Shown piece by piece: positions 1-5,189 of a stretch of 6,083 bases of DNA. The notes under the pieces were generated by a model. The model had not been told where the DNA came from. It saw only the letters and a program-made list of their open reading frames with translations, and searched no databases. Positions within the stretch are counted from its first letter, which is position 1. Every line of letters starts with the position of its first letter. The translations under genes and the position numbers were made by a program. Source of the stretch: Chitinophagaceae bacterium (lineage in GTDB: Bacteria > Bacteroidota > Bacteroidia > Chitinophagales > Chitinophagaceae); the NCBI GenBank assembly GCA_003167015.1, contig PMUF01000399.1:1-6083 (forward strand), written 5' to 3'.

Positions 1-40
1 CTTTTGAGACACCCTCTTTTTGCGTTAACGGGTGATGAGG

Positions 41-1201
41 TTAGAGGGCCTGGAGGATATCCTGCAGGATATCGTCACGATGTTCGAGGCCGACGGAAAT
101 GCGGATGAGGCCGTCGCTGATGCCTACTGCCGCCCTTTCTTCAGGAGTCAGCTTGGCGTGAGTCGTACTGGCGGGGTGAGATGCGATGCTGCGGGTATCT
201 CCCAGGTTGGCGGTCAGCGATAGCATTTTCAAGTTGTTGAGGAAATTCCTGCCGCTTTCGAGGCCTCCTTTGAGTTCGAAACAGACGATGCCGCCGCCGT
301 TGTTCATCTGGCGGCGGGCGATGTCATATTGGGGGTGGCTGGGGAGAAAAGGATACTTCAGCCAGGAAATGGAGTGATGTCCTTCGAGGGCGGTGGCGAT
401 GTGAAGTGCGTTGGAGGAATGCCGCTCCATTCTCACATCGAGCGTCTCGAGACTTCTGCTGAGGACCCAGGCATTGAAGGGGGAAAGGGAGGGGCCTGTA
501 CTACGGCAGAAAAGATAGATCTCTTTGATCAATTCTTTTTTACCCAGAATGGCGCCGCCAAGAACGCGACCCTGGCCATCGATCCACTTGGTCGCCGAGT
601 GAACAACCAGATCTGCGCCATATTGAATGGGTGTCTGCCCGATGGGGGTAGCAAAGCAGTTGTCTACATTGTAAAGCAGCTGATGCCGCCGCGCGAATTC
701 TCCTGCGGCTTGCAGGTCGATGATGTCGAGGCCCGGATTGGTGGGCGTCTCGAGATAAAGCATTTTGGTGTTCGGGCGGACAGCGGCCTCCCATGCGGCA
801 GGGTCGGCGGCATTGACATAGGTATAGTCGATGCCGTATTTGGGGAGATACTTCGTGATGATCGTATGGGTGCTACCGAAGATGGCATTACAGGAGAGGA
901 GATGATCGCCTTTTTTGAGGAAGGTGAGGAAGGTGGCGACGATAGCGCTCATGCCGGAGGCGGTGGCGAAGCCGGCTTCGGCCCCCTCGAGGGCGCAAAG
1001 GCGGTCGGTAAATTCCTGTACGGTGGGATTGCTGAACCTGCTGTAGATGTTGCCCTCTTTTTCATCGGCAAAGACGGCGCGCATCTCTTCGGCATCGTCA
1101 TAGGTGAAGCTGCTGGTCAGAAAGAGAGGTGTGGAATGCTCTTTTTCCGGTGTCTGGTCGGCGCGGATACGGATAGCTTGCGTGATGCGGTGAGTGGACA
1201 T
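41..1201 (-). CDS. metZ: O-acylhomoserine sulfhydrylase (MetZ type, PLP-dependent)
   Basis: This 386-residue cytosolic protein belongs to the Cys/Met-metabolism PLP enzymes (aspartate aminotransferase fold). The family member MetZ makes homocysteine directly from an O-acylhomoserine and sulfide. The sequence shows YSRFSNPT at 53-60 (Tyr and Arg that bind the cofactor phosphate of the neighbouring subunit), Asp180 in VDNCFATP (contacts the PLP pyridine nitrogen), the Schiff-base Lys205 in HSATKWIDGQG, LPSHPQ near 286, and Arg367 in LIRISVGLE (substrate carboxylate). FGST at 108-111, where cystathionine lyases and MetY usually have YGGT, together with SPFNAW at 240-245 favours MetZ as I remember that group. 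Length is normal and the gene is complete. The start at 1201 puts the conserved N-terminus at the right distance; no Shine-Dalgarno sequence precedes it. It lies 41 nt behind the osmC-like gene and is probably co-transcribed. Whether it takes O-succinyl- or O-acetylhomoserine cannot be read from sequence; the adjacent metX suggests acetyl. Confidence 0.92.
   Translation of the reverse strand: MSTHRITQAIRIRADQTPEKEHSTPLFLTSSFTYDDAEEMRAVFADEKEGNIYSRFSNPTVQEFTDRLCALEGAEAGFATASGMSAIVATFLTFLKKGDHLLSCNAIFGSTHTIITKYLPKYGIDYTYVNAADPAAWEAAVRPNTKMLYLETPTNPGLDIIDLQAAGEFARRHQLLYNVDNCFATPIGQTPIQYGADLVVHSATKWIDGQGRVLGGAILGKKELIKEIYLFCRSTGPSLSPFNAWVLSRSLETLDVRMERHSSNALHIATALEGHHSISWLKYPFLPSHPQYDIARRQMNNGGGIVCFELKGGLESGRNFLNNLKMLSLTANLGDTRSIASHPASTTHAKLTPEERAAVGISDGLIRISVGLEHRDDILQDILQAL
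56..73. repeat. 18-bp perfect palindrome in the 3' end of metZ
   Basis: GATATCCTGCAGGATATC reads the same on both strands. In the metZ mRNA it could fold as a 7-bp stem with a TGCA loop, ending 12 nt before the stop codon. It encodes part of the C-terminal DDILQDILQAL, so the repeated Asp-Ile-Leu codons explain much of it. No T-run follows on the minus strand, so it does not look like an intrinsic terminator. Confidence 0.6.
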
Positions 1202-1242
1202 TAGTGTGGATTGATAGGTGAGTGATGAATGAGACCGGACTG

Positions 1243-1665
1243 CTAGTCATTAACCTTGACTTCCCAGGTGATCTTGGTGTGGCCGGGGCGTAGGGTGGCT
1301 GCCACGGAACAGTATTTATCCATGGAAAGCTCGCAGGCCTTTTTGGCTTTATCGGGATCGATGTTACCTTTCAGCCGGATGACGAGATGGATCGTTTCCC
1401 AAAGGGAGGGTTCTTTACCCTTTTCCCTTTCGCCGTCGATGGTCATGCTGAAGTCTTCTACGGTCTGCCGCTGTTTCTTAAGAATAGATACGATATCGAT
1501 GCCGCTGCAGCCTCCCAGGCCCATCAGCAGCATTTGCATGGGTCGGATGCCGAAATTCCGGCCGCCTGATTCGGGGCTGCTGTCGATGTGGGCGATATGT
1601 CCGTCGGCGTCTTTTGCTTCAAATCCGAAATCTCCTTGTACCCTCCTAAGTTCAATACGTGCCAT
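1243..1665 (-). CDS. OsmC family protein, YhfA-like
   Basis: This is a 140-residue cytosolic OsmC/Ohr-superfamily protein. Relatives OsmC and Ohr reduce organic peroxides with a cysteine pair; the YhfA-like branch has no settled function. The pattern seen is RPMQMLLMGLGGCSG (41-55) with the first cysteine at Cys53, starting the central helix, and the second at Cys119 in DKYCSVAATL, the usual two-cysteine spacing. Glu in the proline-glutamate motif of Ohr, which orients the catalytic arginine, aligns with Met43 here, as in YhfA-like proteins, so classical Ohr peroxidase activity should not be assumed. Length is typical and the gene is intact. The start at 1665 is the only one giving the family's N-terminal strand (MARIELRRVQGDFGFEA). 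No Shine-Dalgarno sequence is seen. It is the first gene of a likely two-gene transcript with metZ and diverges from metX, which suggests, but does not prove, a link to sulfur metabolism or thiol redox state. Confidence 0.9.
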   Translation of the reverse strand: MARIELRRVQGDFGFEAKDADGHIAHIDSSPESGGRNFGIRPMQMLLMGLGGCSGIDIVSILKKQRQTVEDFSMTIDGEREKGKEPSLWETIHLVIRLKGNIDPDKAKKACELSMDKYCSVAATLRPGHTKITWEVKVND

Positions 1666-1675
1666 AACAAAGATT

Positions 1676-1709
1676 TTTGCAAATTTACGGCACCTATGTG
1701 CTTATTTTG
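1676..1709 (+). promoter_or_regulatory. Candidate metX promoter (TTTG-N22-TTATTTTG)
   Basis: TTTG at 1676-1679 and TTATTTTG at 1702-1709 (7 of 8 against TAnnTTTG) are separated by 22 nt, inside the 17-23 nt range known for the primary sigma factor of Bacteroidota. Transcription would begin around 1715, leaving a leader of less than 20 nt before the metX ATG. The short inverted repeat GTGC-N7-GCAC (1698-1712) brackets the -7 element and could be an operator, though four-base arms are easily found by chance. Confidence 0.4.
1680..1687 (-). promoter_or_regulatory. Candidate -7 element for osmC-metZ
   Basis: Read on the minus strand this is TAAATTTG, an exact match to the Bacteroidota -7 consensus TAnnTTTG. 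It ends 14 nt before the osmC-like start codon, which would give a very short leader. No clean TTTG -33 element lies 17-23 nt upstream; only a weak TTTCG is near. Its TTTG half is shared, in the opposite orientation, with the palindrome TTTGCAAA (1676-1683) that contains the metX -33 candidate. Confidence 0.4.
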
Positions 1710-1732
1710 CACGAAATATCGAGATTGGCTCC

Positions 1733-2746
1733 ATGAATTATTTTGACTATCAATATCCTTTTGAGCTGGAAGGGGGGGAAGTGTTGCCGGGAATCAGGGT
1801 TGCCTACCATACTTATGGGCGGATGAATGCCGACGGGAGCAATGTGGTGTGGGTTTGTCATGCGTTGACGGCCAATTCCGATGTGGCGCAATGGTGGCCA
1901 GGGGTAGTGGGGGACGAGGGGCCGATCCATCCGGACCGTTATTTTATTGTCTGTGCGAATATTTTGGGCAGTTGTTATGGCAGTACGGGGCCTTTGAGCG
2001 TCGATCCGCTGACCAACGAGCCTTATTACCGGAGTTTCCCTGTCATCACCATCCGGGATATGGTCAAAGCACATATTTTATTGCGGAAACACCTGGGCAT
2101 CGACCGGATTCAGGTGCTGATGGGTGGGAGCATGGGCGGGTACCAGGCGTTGGAATGGTGTGTGATGGAAAAAGAGGTGATCGACCGTTTATTCCTGACC
2201 GCCACCTCTCCGGCGGAGAGTGCCTGGGGGATAGCTGTCCATACGGCGCAGCGGCTGGCCATCGAGGCGGACCCCAGCTGGCAGTTGCCGGCGCCGGAGG
2301 CAGGCCGCAATGGATTGAAGGCGGCCCGGGCTATTGGCATCCTGACCTATCGCAATTACGGGATTATGGTGCGGACGCAGACCGATCCCGACAGGGAAAA
2401 GCTGGATGGATTCAAGGCTTCTTCGTACATCAACTACCAGGGGGACAAGCTGGCGAACCGCTTCAACGCCTATTCGTATTGGCTGCTGACCAAGGCGATG
2501 GACAGTCATCAGCTGGCGCGGGGCCGGGGAGGTGATCTGGAAGAGATCCTGCGGGGTATCGGGCAAAAAACGTTGCTGGTGGGGGTGACGAGCGATATCC
2601 TCTGCCCGGTGGAGGAGCAGCTGTTCATGGCTGCGCACCTGCCGGATGCGGAGCTGGTGGAGATAGACAGTGCCTATGGGCATGACGGGTTCATGGTGGA
2701 GGGAGAAAAGATAGCCACTCTGTTGGGAGAGTGGCTAATGCGTTGA
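1733..2746 (+). CDS. metX: Homoserine O-acyltransferase (MetX, alpha/beta hydrolase)
   Basis: This 337-residue cytosolic enzyme transfers an acyl group, usually acetyl from acetyl-CoA, to the homoserine hydroxyl, the committed step of methionine synthesis. The alpha/beta-hydrolase triad is visible: Ser133 in the nucleophile elbow MGGSMGGYQ (130-138), Asp288 in VTSDILCP, and His317 in YGHDGF. Other family signatures are CHALTANSD (42-50), NILGSCYGSTGP (76-87) and the lid motif YSYWLLTKAMDSHQLARGRG (247-266). The reading frame is open far upstream, to 1256, but that part is antisense to the osmC-like gene; the ATG at 1733 gives the standard family N-terminus FDYQYPFELEGGEVLPGI. It is slightly shorter than many MetX proteins. 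It diverges from osmC-metZ, so both methionine enzymes lie in one locus. The choice between acetyl and succinyl is not certain, since specificity in this family has switched repeatedly. No SAM riboswitch fits in the 67-nt spacer. Confidence 0.93.
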   Translation: MNYFDYQYPFELEGGEVLPGIRVAYHTYGRMNADGSNVVWVCHALTANSDVAQWWPGVVGDEGPIHPDRYFIVCANILGSCYGSTGPLSVDPLTNEPYYRSFPVITIRDMVKAHILLRKHLGIDRIQVLMGGSMGGYQALEWCVMEKEVIDRLFLTATSPAESAWGIAVHTAQRLAIEADPSWQLPAPEAGRNGLKAARAIGILTYRNYGIMVRTQTDPDREKLDGFKASSYINYQGDKLANRFNAYSYWLLTKAMDSHQLARGRGGDLEEILRGIGQKTLLVGVTSDILCPVEEQLFMAAHLPDAELVEIDSAYGHDGFMVEGEKIATLLGEWLMR

Positions 2747-2783
2747 TGCGGGCCGGGGCGCGGCGAGCGGCGGTCGCGGGCAA

Positions 2784-2809
2784 GGCCTGGCGATGCGCGT
2801 TACCAGGTC
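2784..2809. terminator. Weak hairpin in the metX/tolC convergent spacer
   Basis: GGCCTGG (2784-2790) can pair with CCAGGTC (2803-2809) with one G-T wobble and a 12-nt loop, overlapping the tolC stop codon. The 53-nt spacer 2747-2799 is very GC-rich and is the place where two convergent transcripts must end. No T-run follows on either strand, so this is only a candidate, perhaps for Rho-dependent ending. Confidence 0.2.
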
Positions 2810-4308
2810 AGCTGGCCCTGGTAGTAATCCAGGATCTTGGTTGCCAGGATATAGCTGTATTTGGCTGCTATCAAATTTAGTTCGGCATTGTTCTTATTAG
2901 TATTATAGATAACGAAATCCAGAGAGGCGAGGGCGCCGGCGTTGTATTTGACCTGTGCGCCGCGGAACGATTCCTCGTAGTTCTGCACCTGGCTGTAGGT
3001 TACATTATAGGTGCGAAAGGCCTGCATCATCGTCACATAGCTTGACTCCACTGACTGGCGCAAAGTAGCGTTTACGGTTTTTTGATTGAAGATCGCCTGG
3101 TCGCGATTGACGAGTGACTGCCTGTAAAGAACGCGGTAATTCAGACGATTGAGAATGGGAATGTTCAGGGTGAGCCCTACACTGGTATTGACGTTGGCGT
3201 GAAACTGGGTATTGAAGGGAACGGATTTAGTAGGGCCATAGATGCCTTGTTGGGAATAGACGTTATACTGGTTGCCATTAACAGTGATATAAGAGCCATC
3301 CGGGGCGTAAGTAGTCCCTGTCAGGGCGTTGGTTGTGGCGGCGGTAGAGTAGTTGCTGTATACGCCGTAATACAAGGCAAGGGTGGGTGACATGTTCCCC
3401 CGGGCCGCTTGTACGCCTTTGATGGCGCTGGCCACGTGCAGGCGAGCGGCCTCGACAGCAGCGATATTCCTGAGAGCATTCTGATAGACCTGATCTACAC
3501 TGGCGTTATAAAATGCCGGCGAAGCATCGACGCTCAAAGCGACCAGGTCCATATTGGGTGAATAAGGGATGTTCATGTCCTGCGCCAATTTCAGCTTGTT
3601 GTTTTCGAGCGCATTTTTTTCGGTGACGATGGTAAGTTCATTCGAAGCGAGGAGGCCCTTCGCATCTGTGAGGGCGGTCGGAGCGATGGCACCCAGGCTA
3701 TCCTGAATTTTCATGAGATCGACCCGGTGCTGTTGATCTGCGGCCTGTTTGATCGAGAGGTCGAGTTGTTCTTTCGTACTGAGCACGTTGAGATAATCCA
3801 GGATGATGATGATGGTGATCAGATCTTTTTGATATTGCCAATCCTTTTTGTCGGCCTGATAAGCCAAAGAATACTGCTTAATAAAATTCTGAATACTGAA
3901 GCCGTTAAAGAGCGGCAGGCTGCCGGTTAACTGTCCGTACCCCTGGTTGTAATTTTCGGTGACATAAGTATACGTTACGGTATTAACGCTTTTACCGCCG
4001 TTGTTCAAATACTGAGCGTAGCCGCTTAAGGTCGGCAGCGCGTTGCCGACCTGCTGAAGTAAGCCGACCTGGGCCGTCCGGGCGGTGAATTCGAATGTTT
4101 TGACCGTAGGATTATTTTTCAAGGCGCTGTCGATACACTGCTGGACGTTAAAGACAACGGGTGGGGCGCTACTGCTTTGTAAGGTCAGGGAGTCGGCGCG
4201 TTGGCCGGCAAGGGAATCGGAAGTCTGAGCGGTAGCGGAGTGATAGAGGAACAGCAGGAAGAAAGCTGCTGTTATCGATAGTGTTCGTCGTTGCATGGTC
4301 ATAGACAT
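2800..4308 (-). CDS. TolC family outer-membrane efflux protein
   Basis: This 502-residue protein is predicted to form the outer-membrane channel and periplasmic tunnel of an export system. Residues 1-27 are a signal peptide: basic MQRR, hydrophobic SITAAFFLLFLY, and an Ala-Thr-Ala cleavage site before Gln28. The two structural repeats of the OEP family are visible: the first begins at VQQCIDSALKNNPTVK (55-70) and has ALPTLSGYAQYLNN and LPLFNGF (131-137), and the second runs from about 275 with AARGNMSPTLALYYGVY (301-317), LTLNIPILNRL (379-389) and the closing YNAGALASLDFVIYNTN. Long helices with frequent Ala, Gln and Asn lie between. A Tyr/Thr/Asn-rich stretch at about 318-365 is placed where the second outer-membrane hairpin would be and looks longer than in enteric TolC. 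Met3 and Met5 are alternative starts with equal support. It follows the ABC ATPase by 25 nt, so it is most likely the outer-membrane partner of that exporter. Substrate unknown. Confidence 0.9.
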   Translation of the reverse strand: MSMTMQRRTLSITAAFFLLFLYHSATAQTSDSLAGQRADSLTLQSSSAPPVVFNVQQCIDSALKNNPTVKTFEFTARTAQVGLLQQVGNALPTLSGYAQYLNNGGKSVNTVTYTYVTENYNQGYGQLTGSLPLFNGFSIQNFIKQYSLAYQADKKDWQYQKDLITIIIILDYLNVLSTKEQLDLSIKQAADQQHRVDLMKIQDSLGAIAPTALTDAKGLLASNELTIVTEKNALENNKLKLAQDMNIPYSPNMDLVALSVDASPAFYNASVDQVYQNALRNIAAVEAARLHVASAIKGVQAARGNMSPTLALYYGVYSNYSTAATTNALTGTTYAPDGSYITVNGNQYNVYSQQGIYGPTKSVPFNTQFHANVNTSVGLTLNIPILNRLNYRVLYRQSLVNRDQAIFNQKTVNATLRQSVESSYVTMMQAFRTYNVTYSQVQNYEESFRGAQVKYNAGALASLDFVIYNTNKNNAELNLIAAKYSYILATKILDYYQGQLTW

Positions 4309-4333
4309 TTTTGGCTGCGAATAGTTGATTGGT

Positions 4334-4999
4334 TTAGGTGAGCTCCACTCTTCCGTCCAGCAGGTTGATGATATGGGAGCCGTAGGCGGCGTTCTTTTCC
4401 GAGTGGGTCACCTGTATAATAGTAACACCTTCATTATTGAGCTGTTTGAACAATTCCATGATCTCTTCACCTTGCCGGGAGTTGAGATTGCCTGTAGGTT
4501 CATCTGCGAGCAGCAGTTTGGGCTTGCCGATGAGGGCACGGGCGATACCTACCAGTTGCTGTTGTCCGCCGGACAGCTGGGTTGGGAAGAGGTCTTTTTT
4601 CCCGACGATCTGGAACCGGTCGAGAATATCCGCGACCATGGCCTGGCGTTCGGAGGATTTGATGTTCTGGTAGATGAGCGGGGTCTCGATGTTCTCATAC
4701 ACGGTGAGTTCGTCGATAAGGTGGTAAGCCTGGAAGACGAAGCCGATATATTGTTTGTAAAGTTGAGAGCGCTGCTTTTCTTTCAGGGTATGGACGGCGT
4801 TACCGAGGAAGAAGTATTCCCCTTCGGATGCATCGTCCAGCATCCCGATGATATTGAGCAGGCTGGATTTACCCGAACCTGAGGGTCCCATGATCGAGAC
4901 GAATTCCCCTTCCTTTATATGCAGGTTGATATCCTTAAGAATGAAATTCGGTTTTCCGCCGACATTAATCCATTTAGAGATGCGCCTTAGTTCTATCAT
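4334..4999 (-). CDS. ABC transporter ATP-binding protein, MacB/LolD type
   Basis: This 221-residue protein is a single nucleotide-binding domain that would sit on the cytoplasmic face of an FtsX-type permease and power export or lipoprotein/signal handling. All core motifs are present: Walker A GPSGSGKSS (38-46), Q-loop Gln90 in FVFQAYHLI, signature LSGGQQQ (142-148), Walker B LLLADEP (162-168) followed by TGNLNS, and the switch His199 in QVTHS. TGNL after Walker B and the short length place it with MacB/LolD/FtsE-like ATPases. The residues after the signature read LVGIARAL, where the usual form of this group is RVAIARAL. The ATG at 4999 gives the normal MIELRRISK start. It is followed after 25 nt by tolC and preceded, after a 189-nt spacer, by an FtsX permease fragment; a complex with both is likely but inferred. 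A role in lipoprotein release rather than efflux is the main alternative. Confidence 0.92.
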   Translation of the reverse strand: MIELRRISKWINVGGKPNFILKDINLHIKEGEFVSIMGPSGSGKSSLLNIIGMLDDASEGEYFFLGNAVHTLKEKQRSQLYKQYIGFVFQAYHLIDELTVYENIETPLIYQNIKSSERQAMVADILDRFQIVGKKDLFPTQLSGGQQQLVGIARALIGKPKLLLADEPTGNLNSRQGEEIMELFKQLNNEGVTIIQVTHSEKNAAYGSHIINLLDGRVELT

Positions 5000-5014
5000 T
5001 TTAGTTAGAGTTTA

Positions 5015-5022
5015 CAATTCTA
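5015..5022 (-). promoter_or_regulatory. Weak candidate -7 element for ATPase-tolC
   Basis: On the minus strand this reads TAGAATTG, seven of eight against TAnnTTTG, ending 15 nt before the ATPase start. No TTG or TTTG lies at the expected 17-23 nt upstream. It is listed because the 189-nt spacer suggests the ATPase has its own transcription start; the match alone is weak. Confidence 0.2.
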
Positions 5023-5116
5023 CTCTGGCAGCAGAACCGCCTTGTTGCTTTCAATCACATGCCAGCATTTAATCCTTTGATATACATTTACTTATACGAC
5101 AATTGCCTGAACGGTA

Positions 5117-5154
5117 GTCCGGTTTTGATACAAGGACTGTCCGGTTTCGATACA
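5117..5154. repeat. Tandem 16-nt direct repeat, 22-nt period
   Basis: GTCCGGTTTTGATACA (5117-5132) recurs as GTCCGGTTTCGATACA (5139-5154) with one mismatch. The offset of 22 nt is close to two helical turns, so a protein bound to both copies would lie on one face of the DNA. The repeat sits in the non-coding spacer between the permease stop and the ATPase start, about 120 nt upstream of the ATPase ATG, where an activator or repressor site could act. Each copy has only a weak internal dyad (TGT...ACA in the second). The regulator is not identified. Confidence 0.65.
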
Positions 5155-5189
5155 GGTGCACCGGGCGGATGAACTTTGCTGCACCCGGT
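5155..5189 (-). other. Two mutually exclusive 6-bp hairpins after the permease
   Basis: ACCGGG (5160-5165) can pair with CCCGGT (5184-5189), and alternatively GGTGCA (5155-5160) with TGCACC (5180-5185). Both use the same bases around 5160 and 5184-5185, so only one can form. The first stem overlaps the permease stop codon. No T-run follows on the minus strand, so a classical terminator is not supported; chance in GC-rich DNA is quite possible. Confidence 0.25.

Noticed and set aside
10..34. CACCC/GGGTG hairpin downstream of metZ as a terminator
   Set aside because: The stem is only 5 bp with a 15-nt loop and no T-run follows on the minus strand.
329..1204. Open frame of 291 codons on the plus strand opposite metZ
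   Set aside because: It lies wholly antisense to an intact, well-recognised PLP enzyme and its translation shows no family motif; it is a by-product of the GC-rich codon use of metZ.
1256..1732. N-terminal extension of 159 codons in frame with metX
   Set aside because: Most of it is antisense to the osmC-like gene, the rest crosses the promoter spacer, and the ATG at 1733 gives the normal MetX N-terminus.
1666..1732. SAM riboswitch upstream of metX or osmC-metZ
   Set aside because: The spacer is only 67 nt and already holds two promoter candidates; I see no SAM-I or SAM-II consensus segments.
1849..2535. 228-codon plus-strand frame within metX
   Set aside because: It overlaps the catalytic core of metX in another frame and is compositionally skewed (Gly, Arg, Ala rich) as expected for a shadow.
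3802..3819. GAT-type trinucleotide run inside tolC
   Set aside because: It simply encodes consecutive Ile residues (ITIIIIL) of a helix and is too short to suggest phase variation; a triplet change would keep the frame anyway.
4325..4882. 185-codon plus-strand frame opposite the ABC ATPase
   Set aside because: Fully antisense to an ATPase with all motifs intact; no recognisable protein features.
5050..5064. Sigma-54-like promoter on the minus strand (TGGCATGTGATTGAA)
   Set aside because: The -24 half TGGCA is good, but the -12 half is TTGAA rather than TTGCA and lies one base too close; sigma-54 promoters tolerate spacing changes poorly.
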